NCBI RefSeq assembly: GCF_000024465.1
Contig: NC_014010.1
Coordinates: 992,001-1,056,000, forward strand
DNA length: 64,000 nucleotides
Direction of reading: 5' to 3'
DNA from: Candidatus Puniceispirillum marinum IMCC1322
GTDB taxonomy: Bacteria > Pseudomonadota > Alphaproteobacteria > Puniceispirillales > Puniceispirillaceae
Part shown: piece by piece, positions 26,670 through 36,209 of the stretch
Layout of the letters: every line of letters starts with the position of its first letter
Position numbering within the stretch: the stretch's first letter is position 1
Program-made: the position numbers and the translations under genes
The notes under the pieces: model-generated
Databases searched by the model: none
Told to the model about the DNA's origin: nothing
The model's input: only the letters and a program-made list of their open reading frames with translations

Positions 26670-27500
26670 CTATTTTACCGCCCCAAAGGTCAGGCCGCGC
26701 ACAAGCTGTTTCTGGCTAAACCAGCCCATGATCAAGATTGGTGCGATGGCCATAACCGAGGCCGCACTTAGCTTTGCATAAAAAAGTCCCTCTGGACTCG
26801 AATAGCTGGCTATGAAGGCCGTTAGCGGTGCCGCTTTGGCGGCAGTTAGATTCAAGGTCCAGAACGCCTCATTCCAGGCCAGAATGATGTTCAATAGCAT
26901 TGTCGAGGCAATGCCGGGTATGGCCATTGGCGTGAGAACATAAAGCAGTTCTGAGCGTAAAGTTGCCCCATCCATTCGCGCCGCCTCAAGTATCTCATTT
27001 GGGATTTCTTTGAAGTAGGTATAGAGCATCCAGATGATTATCGGCAGGTTGATCAGCATCAGAATAACGACCAGACCAATACGGCTATCAAGAATACCAA
27101 ACTCAATGAACAATAGATAAATCGGGTATAGAACACCAACTGCTGGCAACATTTTTGTCGATAGCATCCACATCAGAATACCGCGCGTCCGACGTGAGGG
27201 TACAAAGGCCATAGACCAGGCGGCGGGCACAGCAACAAGAATACCAACAAGCGTTGAACCAACAGCGATAATCACTGAATTGTTGAAATGCTTTAAATAG
27301 TCAGATCGCACCTGCACCACAGCATAGCTTTCAAGCGTCCATGCCGAGGTTAGCACTTCGATGGGTGTTCTGATTGCATCACCTTCGGTCTTGAAGGACA
27401 GAACAATAATCCAGAGAATAGGAAAGAAAATCAGAATACCAATGGTCCATGCGATAATGGTCGTGATCAGTTTTCGATTAGTGGTGACGGTGCGGGCCAT
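26670..27500 (-). CDS. smoG: Sugar/polyol ABC permease (SmoG/MalG-like)
   Basis: A 276-residue inner-membrane permease with six helices. The EAA loop EILEAARMDGATLRSELLYV is near residue 175 and the late motif ILIMGWFSQKQLVRGLTFGA is typical of MalG homologues. ATG 27500 is chosen because GAGGAG lies 6 bases upstream; an in-frame ATG at 27533 would overlap the previous gene. It pairs with the permease at 27511. Confidence 0.9.
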   Translation of the reverse strand: MARTVTTNRKLITTIIAWTIGILIFFPILWIIVLSFKTEGDAIRTPIEVLTSAWTLESYAVVQVRSDYLKHFNNSVIIAVGSTLVGILVAVPAAWSMAFVPSRRTRGILMWMLSTKMLPAVGVLYPIYLLFIEFGILDSRIGLVVILMLINLPIIIWMLYTYFKEIPNEILEAARMDGATLRSELLYVLTPMAIPGIASTMLLNIILAWNEAFWTLNLTAAKAAPLTAFIASYSSPEGLFYAKLSAASVMAIAPILIMGWFSQKQLVRGLTFGAVK

Positions 27501-27510
27501 GTTTATCTCC

Positions 27511-28377
27511 TCACCTGTCCAGGTTCTTGCCAACGATGCGCATCAAGAAGATGGCAACAATATTGGCTAAAATAATGGCATAAACACCACCTGCCGAACC
27601 AAGCCCGACATTCTGGCTTTCAAGAACCCGCTGAAAAATCAGATAGGTCAGTGTTTTGGTGCCAAAGGCACCTGCAGTTGTAACGAAAATTTCAGCAAAA
27701 ATGGATAAAAGAAAAATTGTCTTAATCAACACCACGACGGTGATGGCACGCGAAAGATGCGGCAAGGTTAGAAAACAGAACCGGTTAAACGGTCCCGCGC
27801 CATCCATTTCTGCAGCCTCGCGTTGCTCTGAATCGAGAGATTGAACAGCCGTTAATAATATCAATGTCGCAAAGGGCAACCATTGCCAGCTGATGATCAT
27901 AATGAGCGAGGGTAATGATGCCTGGCTGAGCCATTGTATCGGTTCAGCGCCAAAGGCCCGCCAGAGATGGGCAAAAAAACCATTCACCGGATCCATAAAC
28001 ATATTCTTCCAGACAAGCCCCGATACCGTCGGCATCACGAAAAATGGCGCGATCACAAGAATTCGAACAATGCCCTGACCCCACATAGGCTGATCGAGAA
28101 GCAAGGCCAATAAAATGCCAAGGGTGATTGTTATGATCAGAACCCAACCAACAATGATCAAGGTCGTTGCCACAGCCGGCCAGAACGAGCTGGAAGACAC
28201 AAAACGCACATAATTGTCGAAGCCAACCCAGCCTAGATCACCGCCACGTAAAGGCAGATATTTCTTGAATGAGAAATACAGCGTCATAACCAGGGGAACA
28301 AGCATCCAGCCCAAAAGCAATATCGTCGCTGGCGCTATCATCAATCTGGCAGCTGATCGAGAATGTTGGGTAGCCAA
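27511..28377 (-). CDS. smoF: Sugar/polyol ABC permease (SmoF/MalF-like)
   Basis: A 288-residue permease. IAPATILLLGWMLVPLVMTL is helix 1 and the EAA loop reads EQREAAEMDGAGPFNRFCFL near residue 190. The start is a TTG at 28377, supported by a strong AGGAGG exactly 6 bases upstream. It follows the binding-protein gene after a 110-base gap that contains a stable hairpin (28450-28477). Confidence 0.9.
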   Translation of the reverse strand: MATQHSRSAARLMIAPATILLLGWMLVPLVMTLYFSFKKYLPLRGGDLGWVGFDNYVRFVSSSSFWPAVATTLIIVGWVLIITITLGILLALLLDQPMWGQGIVRILVIAPFFVMPTVSGLVWKNMFMDPVNGFFAHLWRAFGAEPIQWLSQASLPSLIMIISWQWLPFATLILLTAVQSLDSEQREAAEMDGAGPFNRFCFLTLPHLSRAITVVVLIKTIFLLSIFAEIFVTTAGAFGTKTLTYLIFQRVLESQNVGLGSAGGVYAIILANIVAIFLMRIVGKNLDR

Positions 28378-28449
28378 GGTGCGCCTCCTAATTTGATGGG
28401 ATCACTTCCCCGGGCGAGGTGTAAATGGCACCATAATCAAAGTAGGTGC

Positions 28450-28477
28450 GCAAGGGGCGACATGCACCGCCCCTTGC
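28450..28477 (-). terminator. 10-bp hairpin between the polyol binding-protein gene and smoF
   Basis: GCAAGGGGCG (28450-28459) pairs perfectly with CGCCCCTTGC (28468-28477) across an 8-base loop. There is no T-run after it on the transcribed strand, so it more likely stabilises the upstream binding-protein message or slows RNase than fully terminates. Confidence 0.65.
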
Positions 28478-28487
28478 AGATATAAGC

Positions 28488-29792
28488 CTAGCGGTAGCCA
28501 GCAGCTTCCATTGCGTCATTGGTCAAAGCCTGCGCTTTGGCCAATGCCTCAGCAACACTCTGCTGACCAGCATAGGCCGCGGAGAATTCCTGACTGACTT
28601 CAGTTGCAATGCCCGCAAATTCAGGAATAGCCGCAAACTGAATGCCAACATAAGGGCTCGGATCGACGGTCGAGTTATTCGGATCGGCCGACAGGATTGA
28701 GTCCAATGTCATCTTGGCAAACGGAACATCCATGTAGTTTGCATTCTTATATAGTGATGTCCGCGCGCCTGGAGGTACATTTGCCCAGCCTTCTTTTGAC
28801 GCAACCAACTCAATGTAACCGTTTGAGGTGGCCCATTCGATGAACTGCTTTGCAGCATCAACCTTTTGCGTGCCAGCCGGAATGGCCAACGCCCATGCCC
28901 ACAACCAGTTAGAGCGAACGCCCATACCATTGTCAGGTGCCAACGCGAAGCCAACTTTGTCAGCTACGGTTGAATCCTTTGGGTTGGTCACGAAAGATGC
29001 CGCAACAGTGGCGTCAATCCACATGCCACATTTGCCTTGCTGGAACAAAGACAGGTTCTCGTTAAAGCCATTTGTGGCAAAGCCTGCAGGACCTGAATCA
29101 TTCATCATGTTGACGTAGAAGTTCAATGTGTCTGACCATTCACGTGTATCAAACTGAGCATTCCAGTTTTCATCAAACCAGCGTGCGCCAAATGAATTTG
29201 ACATTGCTGTGATGAAAGCACCGCCCTCACCCCAACCGGCCTTACCACGAAGGCAAATGCCGTTGATGCCGTTGTCACGATCTGTCATTTCACGTGCCGC
29301 TTTGGCGATGAACGACCATGACGGTGCTTTTGGCATTGTCAGACCGGCTTTTTCCATCAGATCGGTACGGTACATGATCATTGAGCTTTCACCATAGAAT
29401 GGTGCCGCATAAAGTGTGCCATCATAGCTCAAGCCACCAGCCATGGCAGGCAGGATATCACCAGCGTTATATTCAGCACTTAGATCATCAAGAGGAACCA
29501 ACCAACCACTCTTGCCCCAAATTGGGGTTTCATACATGCCGATAGTCATGATGTCGAACGCACCACCCTTGGTGGTGATGTCAGTTGTTACGCGCTGACG
29601 TAGCACGTTTTCTTCCAAAGTCACCCACTCAACAGAGTGACCTGTCTTAGCTGTAAAATCATCAGTAAGGCCCTGCATACGAATCATGTCACCATTGTTC
29701 ACTGTTGCAATGGTAAGTGTATCTGCATACGCAACGCCTGACGCCATAAGCGATGCCGCCGCTGCCGTACAAATTAGTTGTTTCAATCGCAT
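28488..29792 (-). CDS. smoE: Polyol/sugar ABC substrate-binding protein, family 1
   Basis: A 434-residue periplasmic receptor of the SmoE/MalE-like CUT1 family. The start at 29792 has AGGAGG 6 bases upstream and opens a Sec signal MRLKQLICTAAAASLMASG, cleaved near AYA|DT. The mature region contains GHSVEWVTLEENVLRQRVTT and YAAPFYGESSMIMYRTDL, as in sorbitol/mannitol binding proteins. It is the first gene of the operon. An operator-like sequence shared with the kinase promoter lies 69-82 bases upstream. Confidence 0.9.
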   Translation of the reverse strand: MRLKQLICTAAAASLMASGVAYADTLTIATVNNGDMIRMQGLTDDFTAKTGHSVEWVTLEENVLRQRVTTDITTKGGAFDIMTIGMYETPIWGKSGWLVPLDDLSAEYNAGDILPAMAGGLSYDGTLYAAPFYGESSMIMYRTDLMEKAGLTMPKAPSWSFIAKAAREMTDRDNGINGICLRGKAGWGEGGAFITAMSNSFGARWFDENWNAQFDTREWSDTLNFYVNMMNDSGPAGFATNGFNENLSLFQQGKCGMWIDATVAASFVTNPKDSTVADKVGFALAPDNGMGVRSNWLWAWALAIPAGTQKVDAAKQFIEWATSNGYIELVASKEGWANVPPGARTSLYKNANYMDVPFAKMTLDSILSADPNNSTVDPSPYVGIQFAAIPEFAGIATEVSQEFSAAYAGQQSVAEALAKAQALTNDAMEAAGYR

Positions 29793-29860
29793 TGTCTTCC
29801 TCCTAGGTATATTACTCACCAAAAGTGAACACTATAATATTTGCCCGCGTCAATATAAAT

Positions 29861-29874
29861 TTAACGCGCGTAAA
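29861..29874. promoter_or_regulatory. LacI-type operator copy 1 (polyol operon)
   Basis: TTAACGCGCGTAAA surrounds the perfect 8-bp palindrome ACGCGCGT, with AT-rich flanks. LacI-family operators typically centre on a CG step like this. It lies between the LacI gene and the binding-protein gene, and a near-identical sequence stands upstream of the divergent kinase gene. Confidence 0.7.
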
Positions 29875-29913
29875 TAAATGTTTTTTCTGTTACTGATATT
29901 TGGCGCGGCTTTT

Positions 29914-30945
29914 CTAGGCAGAACCACGCATTATGAGGCGCGCGGCAAATAATGTTTCTTCACGATTATTCAGCTTGCCACCAGCTTCAATCAGCTGAAA
30001 TAACGTTTTGACAGCATGATCCGCCACCGATTCATAATCATGTGCCGCCGTTGTCAAAGACGGACAGGTAAAGCGTGAATAGGGATGATCATCATGCGAC
30101 GCCACCCGAATATCACAAGCGTCGTCGCGGCCGACAGTGACGCCTAATTCATGACAGGCAGACAGGAATCCAATTGCCAGACGATCATTGCTACATAGGA
30201 CGGTACTGGTTGGCAGTAATTTATCGCGCAGAACCTTCAAAGCACCCTGACGACCTATTTCTTCAAACCCCCACCCCATACCATCAATTTTGACAATATG
30301 TGGCTCTAGATCGAGGCGCCGCATCATTTCAAGATAGGCATGTCGCCGCTTATTGGCGTTTGGATTGGCTGGATCGCGCATTTCGAAGAAACAGGGGACG
30401 TTCCCCGTTCTGCTGAGATACTCGACAGTCTGGGACACAAAACTAAAATTATCCGAACCAACAAAGGCGGCGCCAACACCCTCAATATTACTGTCAAATA
30501 ATATGGTTGGCACATCACGACAGAATTGCTCGACATATTTTCGATCAGACGCACGACCCAAAGGTGCCAGCAACACGCCAGCAGGCTTTAGGGATCGCAA
30601 TGTATCAAGAATTGCATTTTCCAATCCCTGTTCACCATGCGAAGAAAACAAGGTTGGCGTAAAGCCAGCGTCAATACAGCGGCGCTCCAACACCCGGGCG
30701 ATCTCGGCAAAAAACGGGTCTGCAAGATATGGAACAACGATGCCAATATTCTTGGTCAGACGCCGATTCTGATTCATCGCATAGATATTTGGACGATAAT
30801 CATATTCCTTCAAAGCGGCTTCAATCTTGTTGCGCGTCGAGGATCTTACGCTGTCAGGGTCATTAAAATACTTAGAAATTGTGGGGCGCGAAATGCCGCT
30901 TAACGTGGCAAACTCCTCCATATTTCTAATTTTTTGATGGCTCAT
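29914..30945 (-). CDS. LacI family regulator of polyol utilisation
   Basis: A 343-residue repressor. The N-terminal helix-turn-helix is NMEEFATLSGISRPTISKYF with the hinge helix region RNKIEAALKEYDYRPNIYA (residues 8-58). The periplasmic-binding-protein-like sensor follows (NIGIVVPYLADPFFAEIARV onward). ATG 30945 gives the normal family length. It lies between the two arms of the polyol regulon, with identical-core operator candidates on both sides, so it probably controls both and senses sorbitol, mannitol or fructose. Confidence 0.9.
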   Translation of the reverse strand: MSHQKIRNMEEFATLSGISRPTISKYFNDPDSVRSSTRNKIEAALKEYDYRPNIYAMNQNRRLTKNIGIVVPYLADPFFAEIARVLERRCIDAGFTPTLFSSHGEQGLENAILDTLRSLKPAGVLLAPLGRASDRKYVEQFCRDVPTILFDSNIEGVGAAFVGSDNFSFVSQTVEYLSRTGNVPCFFEMRDPANPNANKRRHAYLEMMRRLDLEPHIVKIDGMGWGFEEIGRQGALKVLRDKLLPTSTVLCSNDRLAIGFLSACHELGVTVGRDDACDIRVASHDDHPYSRFTCPSLTTAAHDYESVADHAVKTLFQLIEAGGKLNNREETLFAARLIMRGSA

Positions 30946-31014
30946 CAAATCATTCCATTTCAATATTGGTCGCAGAGACACTTGACAAATATGCAACCCT
31001 TACCGCATCCAATA

Positions 31015-31028
31015 TTAACGCGTGTAAA
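31015..31028. promoter_or_regulatory. LacI-type operator copy 2 (kinase promoter)
   Basis: TTAACGCGTGTAAA differs from the copy at 29861-29874 by a single base (position 9). It lies in the 172-base divergent gap between the LacI gene and the P-loop kinase gene. The two copies flank the regulator gene, which allows coordinated control and possibly looping. Confidence 0.7.
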
Positions 31029-31117
31029 GTTTGGTGCAAGTTAAGTTTGCACCTCTTGGTAAATTTTGCATCCTAATATGAAGGTTAGGCATAAGCGGAA
31101 AGGATGAATATAGTACG

Positions 31118-31750
31118 ATGTTAATTGATACAAATCCACACATCACCGATATCAATAAAGTGGTGGCAGATATTTCGGCACAGGCATCCAATTCGTCATT
31201 GCTGACAGTGGCAATCGCGGGCGCCCCCGGTAGTGGCAAGTCCACCCTTGCCGCAAAAGTGGCAACAAAGCTTGGGGACACATGCTGTATCATTCCAATG
31301 GATGGCTTTCATCTGGATAATGTGACATTGACAAAGCGCGGCCTACTGTCTGTTAAGGGCGCGCCTGAAACATTCGATCTGGCTGGCTTTTCGCATTTGA
31401 TCGAGGCGTTGAAAGATGGCAGCGCACAGCAGTTTCCCACTTTTGACCGCGATCAGGACAGCGTCATCGACAATGGCGGCACGGTGCCTGACACAGCGTC
31501 AATTTTGCTTTTTGAAGGTAATTACCTGTTATTTGACGAGCCAGGCTGGGTTGAGCTGGCGGATAAATGGGACGCCAGCATCTGGCTTGATGTATCAGAG
31601 GCTGTTCTGGAGGAACGTCTGATCCAACGCTGGCTTGATCAAGGCATGTCCCCCGAAGCCGCCAAAGCCCGCGTGCAGATGAATGATCTGGCCAATGCAA
31701 GACGGGTGCTAGAAAAGGCATTGCCCGCAGCATGGGTCATATCGAATTGA
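31118..31750 (+). CDS. P-loop nucleoside/sugar kinase-like protein (FrcK/uridine-kinase fold)
   Basis: A 210-residue kinase with Walker A GAPGSGKST (about 34-42) and the motifs IPMDGFHLDN and ILLFEGNYLLFDEPGW found in the PanK/uridine-kinase-like family. Relatives near alphaproteobacterial sugar importers (FrcK-type) are of uncertain substrate. It is divergent from the LacI gene and precedes fructokinase. The context suggests a role in fructose or polyol handling. Confidence 0.75.
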   Translation: MLIDTNPHITDINKVVADISAQASNSSLLTVAIAGAPGSGKSTLAAKVATKLGDTCCIIPMDGFHLDNVTLTKRGLLSVKGAPETFDLAGFSHLIEALKDGSAQQFPTFDRDQDSVIDNGGTVPDTASILLFEGNYLLFDEPGWVELADKWDASIWLDVSEAVLEERLIQRWLDQGMSPEAAKARVQMNDLANARRVLEKALPAAWVISN

Positions 31751-31855
31751 GCTGGTAACCTCAAGTGATGTTTCCAGCTTGCGGGGGCGGCTCGAAAAAA
31801 CCAGTTTAGCCAGAGATGTTGTTGTAAGGGCAAACGCCCATTAAGGAGCTTAAAA

Positions 31856-32797
31856 ATGATTACTGTTGGCGGAGAAAACCTGATTGATCTTGTGTCGGGA
31901 AAGCAGACTGATAATGAACAGCCGCATTATCTGGCAAAACCAGGGGGTGGCCCGTTTAACGTCGCTATGGCCATTGGCCGGCAAGGCTGTGACGTGACCT
32001 ATGTAACGCCTATCTCGACAGACGCGTTCGGTGATCTTCTGGCAACTCGCCTGTTTGAAAGCAATGTAGTGGTCGCCGTGCCGCGTGTGCAACAACCCAC
32101 ATCACTGGCTGTTGTTTCCCTTACAGCTGATGGTGTGGCATCCTATAGCTTTCATCGTAATGGCACAGCTGAGCGTCAGGTCACGCGCGAAACACTCGCC
32201 AGCTATGTGCCGCCAGAGACGAATATCTTTCATGTTGGGGGCTTGGCGTTGATTGAAGGCGATGATGCAGAGGCCTGGAAAACAGAATTTCAACGCTGTA
32301 AAGATGCTGGGATTCTGACCTCGCTTGATCCCAATGTACGACCTGCCCTTATCCATGACCGGAACCAATATGTTGCGCGTTTGCATGAATTGATGAAGAT
32401 TGCCGACATCGTCAAACTCAGCGATGAAGATTTAGAATGGTTATATCCAGACCGGCCACTCGAACAAGCGCTGGCTGATTGCCGCGCTGATTGCAATGCG
32501 GCTTTATTTATCCTGACCCTTGGTAGCGCGGGCGCACGTGGCTTTGTTGAGGCCGGTGACGTGCATGTGCCAGCCGCCACAATCGACATAATGGTTGATA
32601 CTGTCGGTGCAGGCGATACCTTTATGGCCACAATACTTAGGTGGATTATTGAAACTGGTCGCATCACCCCAGAGACGCTAGGCAACACTGATATTGCCGC
32701 TTTGAAAATGGCCTTGTCAGCGGCGGCAAACGCCGCTGCATTGAATTGCGCGCAAAGTGGCTGTAACCCGCCCTGGCGCGATCAATTGACGGATTGA
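31856..32797 (+). CDS. mtlZ: Fructokinase-like PfkB family carbohydrate kinase
   Basis: A 313-residue ribokinase-fold enzyme. It has the substrate segment KPGGGPFNVAMAIGRQGCDV (about 26-45), SLDPNVRP and the catalytic DTVGAGDTFMATIL (about 255). AAGGAG lies ahead of ATG 31856. In Smo/Mtl operons the matching gene phosphorylates fructose made by sorbitol and mannitol dehydrogenases, so this closes the pathway to fructose 6-phosphate. The symbol is by context. Confidence 0.88.
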   Translation: MITVGGENLIDLVSGKQTDNEQPHYLAKPGGGPFNVAMAIGRQGCDVTYVTPISTDAFGDLLATRLFESNVVVAVPRVQQPTSLAVVSLTADGVASYSFHRNGTAERQVTRETLASYVPPETNIFHVGGLALIEGDDAEAWKTEFQRCKDAGILTSLDPNVRPALIHDRNQYVARLHELMKIADIVKLSDEDLEWLYPDRPLEQALADCRADCNAALFILTLGSAGARGFVEAGDVHVPAATIDIMVDTVGAGDTFMATILRWIIETGRITPETLGNTDIAALKMALSAAANAAALNCAQSGCNPPWRDQLTD

Positions 32798-32916
32798 ATA
32801 TGAAAGGTTTTGATCAAAAATGGCGCATTCGGGTAACCGTAAAGTACATCTGAGCTGAACAGATTTTAAAACAGTATAAATAAGTAAACCACTTCATCGG
32901 CAAATCGATATTACGC

Positions 32917-32954
32917 CCTGATGGACCATATAATACCTGATGGACCATATAATA
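32917..32954. repeat. Exact 19-bp tandem duplication
   Basis: CCTGATGGACCATATAATA is present twice back to back (32917-32935, 32936-32954). It lies between the fructokinase gene and the transposase remnant, near the point where composition changes. Confidence 0.7.
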
Positions 32955-33044
32955 GCAGACATGTTCTTTGAACAAAGCCAACCAAAACTTGTATCAAATT
33001 ATAACAACATATCATGAAAAGAAGTTTTTTATTGATTATGATCC

Positions 33045-33690
33045 GATTGGCCAAAAAGTAAGGGCGATACGGTTACAAGTAGGTGACCGCGCTGTTGCTT
33101 ATGGAAGGCTGGCGGGTCAATCACAAGAAGATCGAACGTTTATGAGGCAAAAAAGCTCTGCAACTCCCCCCAACGGTACAAGAAGAAACGGTAGATTTAT
33201 CACTAAGACAACTCCGTCATCAGGCTATGCCCCACACACCGAAACCATATCTGGGCGACAGACTTTGTTCATGACAAGCTCAGCAATGGGCGCAGCAATA
33301 AGATACGGACGGTACTAGATGATTATACCCACGAGGCGCTCTGCATGGCGGTGCGCCCCAGAATGAACGCAGAGGATGTTTTGGACGCATTGCACAAGCT
33401 TCTCATGAAGTGTGCGGCCAAGGGTTTGCAGCCAGGCATCTGCAGGACTGGTTGAAAAATATTGGTGTCTGGTCGATACCGATCTACCCTGAGATCCCTT
33501 GGGAGAACGGATACAATGAACGCTTCAACAGAACATTGAGACGGGAGGCTCTGAATGCAGAGTGGCTCCACAGCACAATATAGGCGCTGATCGCGATCAA
33601 TGTTTAGCTCAAGCAATACAATCGGATCAGGCCCCATCACGCTTTAAGTATGCGAACTCCGGTGCCAGAAACCCTGTTAGAGAACAGCAA
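33045..33690 (+). pseudogene. Decayed IS3-family transposase (OrfB, rve integrase)
   Basis: The homology runs through all frames with several frameshifts and stops. In order one can read VRAIRLQVGDRAVAYG, then GWRVNHKKIERL followed by a stop. Next are WATDFVHDKLSNG and KIRTVLDDYTHEALCMAVRP with the first catalytic Asp. After a gap come ARHLQDWLKNIGVWS, PWENGYNERFNRTLRREALN with the catalytic Glu, and YNRIRPHHAL. The SDNGPEF segment with the second Asp is destroyed. Boundaries are approximate and no convincing terminal inverted repeats were found. It cannot encode an active enzyme. Confidence 0.85.
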
Positions 33691-33699
33691 AATAGTGGT

Positions 33700-34383
33700 A
33701 CTTAAAGCAGGGATTAGACATGTTGACCCCAAATTTGTCAGGTATTATTCCACAAGTTCAAGCTTAATAAGTGTAAATTCTAAGATAGTGAAAGCGCCAA
33801 AAATCAAACCAGCCATAACGTCTAGAACACTCTATAACTCACAGCCTTTGGTGATAAGGAATTTAGCTTGATAGGCACTGTCTCGACTCATAATGTCTGT
33901 TATGAAAGCGGTCCTTTTCATTGATTTCACTCAATAGTAGCGTTATGTGTTAGTCAGTAACATCAATCTTTATGGACCTGATAAATCACAAGACAAATTT
34001 AATAATTGATTGCATACTATACCCCATAGAACTCCTCTTCGCTCTAATGTTTTCGAAAGAGTGTTTTATTCAATTTACTCAAAAAATTTCAAATCCAACT
34101 TTCAGACTGAAAGACAAACTGGATCTGCATACAAATACAGTTTGCATGTGTTTTTTGTCATCCAAATGCTGGGTTAGACAAAGACGTATTCTCCCACCCT
34201 TACGCACTTAGATAGATGCGATAAAAGGAGCGCTTGCAACCAAAATTTTGGTTTGCTCATACGACGATTAAAATGATATGTTTTTAAAAATAATCTAACT
34301 TTATCTATGAGATAGCGTCTATATCAATTTTCTAATGCTATATCCAAGCCATTAAAATTTTTAAAGAATTGGAACATAAGAAG
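33700..34383. other. AT-rich gap without a supported gene
   Basis: About 680 bases between the transposase remnant and the aminotransferase. Short open frames exist, but none has a recognisable domain, a good ribosome-binding site or a plausible composition. It is probably decayed insertion-sequence flank plus the promoter of the next gene. Confidence 0.4.
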
Positions 34384-35553
34384 ATGATTGCCTTTTCGAA
34401 AATAAGTGCAGAAATAACTAGCCAGCCAATGTTTGAAATATTATCTGAAGTCCAAAAAATAGAACGTTCTGGGCTACAGGTTTTACATTTTGAATTGGGT
34501 GAACCAGATTTCCCAACGCCTGAAAACATCAAACATGCTGCGCGGCAGGCAATCACTGATAATTTTACTAAATATGCACCATCTTCTGGACTTCATGAAT
34601 TCAAGGAAGTTGTTCAAGAAGCCACATTTCAGTCTAGAGGTTTTAAGCCAAATTTAAATCAAGTGTTAGTGACTCCGGGCGCAAACGCAATAATATACCT
34701 TGCTCTTAAATGTGTTCTTGATGTTGGTGACGAGGTCATCGTCCCGGATCCGGGATTCCCAACATATTTTTCAGCGATTAAATCTTTGGGTGGGACGATA
34801 AGGCCATTGAACTTAAATGAAAAAACACAATTCAGCTTCACGATTGCTGATTTGGAAAAGCTTATAAATAAAAAAACTAAAGCAATAATTGTAAATACTC
34901 CAAGCAACCCAACCGGCCAAACTCTCAGCGCTGATATTCTTCATCAGCTATATGAGATGGCAAATAAGAACAATATTCTTCTCATCAGTGATGAAATATA
35001 CTCACGGCTGATATTTGAAGATGAAAGTTTTTATTCACCGTCACAGTGCGATAATTGCCAGAGCAATACGCTAATATTAAATGGCTTCAGTAAAGCATTT
35101 TCAATGACAGGTTGGCGACTTGGAGTTGCAGTAGGACCTGAACCTTTGATAAAGATAATGGAAAACCTAACCTCAACAATTGTATCTTGTGTCCCCCCAT
35201 TTATCCAGAAAGCGGGGATAGAAGCAATTATTGGTGATCAGAGTACAGTGAAAACTATGGTTTCGACTTATCATAAGCGTGCACAATTAATTGTTGATGG
35301 CTTAAATAGTATTCAAGGGATTGAATGTATAATGCCAAAAGGATCTATTTATGCGTTTCCAAATATTACTGGCACAGGCTTTTCTAGTGATGAATTTTGT
35401 CAAATGATTTTACATAAATGCAATATTGCTGCGACACCTGGTAATTGTTTTGGGAATAATGGTGAAGGGTATGTGAGATTCAGTACTGTAAACAATGAAG
35501 CAGTGATACAACTGGCAATTAGTCGGCTACAAACTCTTTTTGGTAAAAAATAA
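34384..35553 (+). CDS. Class I/II PLP aminotransferase (aspartate aminotransferase-like)
   Basis: A 389-residue fold-type I aminotransferase. Visible landmarks are LHFELGEPDFPTPENI (near 37), the cofactor Asn in NTPSNPTGQ, the Asp in SDEIYSRLIF, and the PLP Lys in NGFSKAFSMTGWRLG near residue 230. ATG 34384 gives the usual N-terminus; a TTG at 34369 is the alternative. It stands alone in AT-rich DNA between the transposase remnant and the polysaccharide locus. The substrate cannot be fixed, though it could supply an amino-sugar or amino-acid decoration. Confidence 0.88.
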   Translation: MIAFSKISAEITSQPMFEILSEVQKIERSGLQVLHFELGEPDFPTPENIKHAARQAITDNFTKYAPSSGLHEFKEVVQEATFQSRGFKPNLNQVLVTPGANAIIYLALKCVLDVGDEVIVPDPGFPTYFSAIKSLGGTIRPLNLNEKTQFSFTIADLEKLINKKTKAIIVNTPSNPTGQTLSADILHQLYEMANKNNILLISDEIYSRLIFEDESFYSPSQCDNCQSNTLILNGFSKAFSMTGWRLGVAVGPEPLIKIMENLTSTIVSCVPPFIQKAGIEAIIGDQSTVKTMVSTYHKRAQLIVDGLNSIQGIECIMPKGSIYAFPNITGTGFSSDEFCQMILHKCNIAATPGNCFGNNGEGYVRFSTVNNEAVIQLAISRLQTLFGKK

Positions 35554-36209
35554 CCTGCTGACAAAAAGAAAAATTAAAATAAATAAGTACAACAATTTGA
35601 GAGTTAATGTAGCTGACTATATTACCGAATTTTTAAATAAAATGGGATTAAGACAGTACCTAGCTTAATGGGTGGGGATGCATCAGGCCTAAATTTTGGG
35701 TTCATTCGTAACTCTGAGGTTGAATATTTACGCTACCATCACGAGTAGGCCGCAGGCTGTGCTACCTTAGGTGAAATACGACTAACCAAACGTTGGGGCG
35801 TATTAAATCCGAGGTGAGTTGCGTAGGAGTAAACGCTTTCACTCATCTGCTAAACGCATTACAGACTCATTACCGTTAGTTATAATTTCAGGTAACGTTA
35901 GATGAAACATATTAGCTTATAGCTTCGATAAAAACCATGACATAAAATAAATTAAACTATTTACAATCGCATTTCTAGCGCTGTTAATCAGGTGCAAGAA
36001 CGGCTAGATACCTTTGATCCCTAGTATGAATGATAAAACAGATTCTGCAGATTTTAAGGCTAAATTCATCCAATTATCTTGGCCGATTCTATTGGTGGGA
36101 GGTGGTGATCCACACCAAACCACTTTTGAGGCAATATTTAAGAAAAGGAATGTTTGCTATCTATCAGTCATTACAGGGGAGTTTTTACAAAAAACTTTCA
36201 AATGATAAA
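35554..36209. other. Gene-poor gap before the polysaccharide locus
   Basis: About 655 bases of mixed composition. A 63-codon open frame at 36014-36205 has no recognisable family, and neighbouring frames are equally open, so it is not called a gene. Part of the stretch may be degenerate mobile DNA. Confidence 0.4.

Noticed and set aside
33323-33640. Minus-strand open frame in the 33 kb region
   Set aside because: It is antisense to the IS3 transposase remnant, whose plus-strand motifs explain the sequence.
36014-36205. Small ORF before hddC
   Set aside because: No family, no ribosome-binding site, and other frames are equally open; treated as intergenic.
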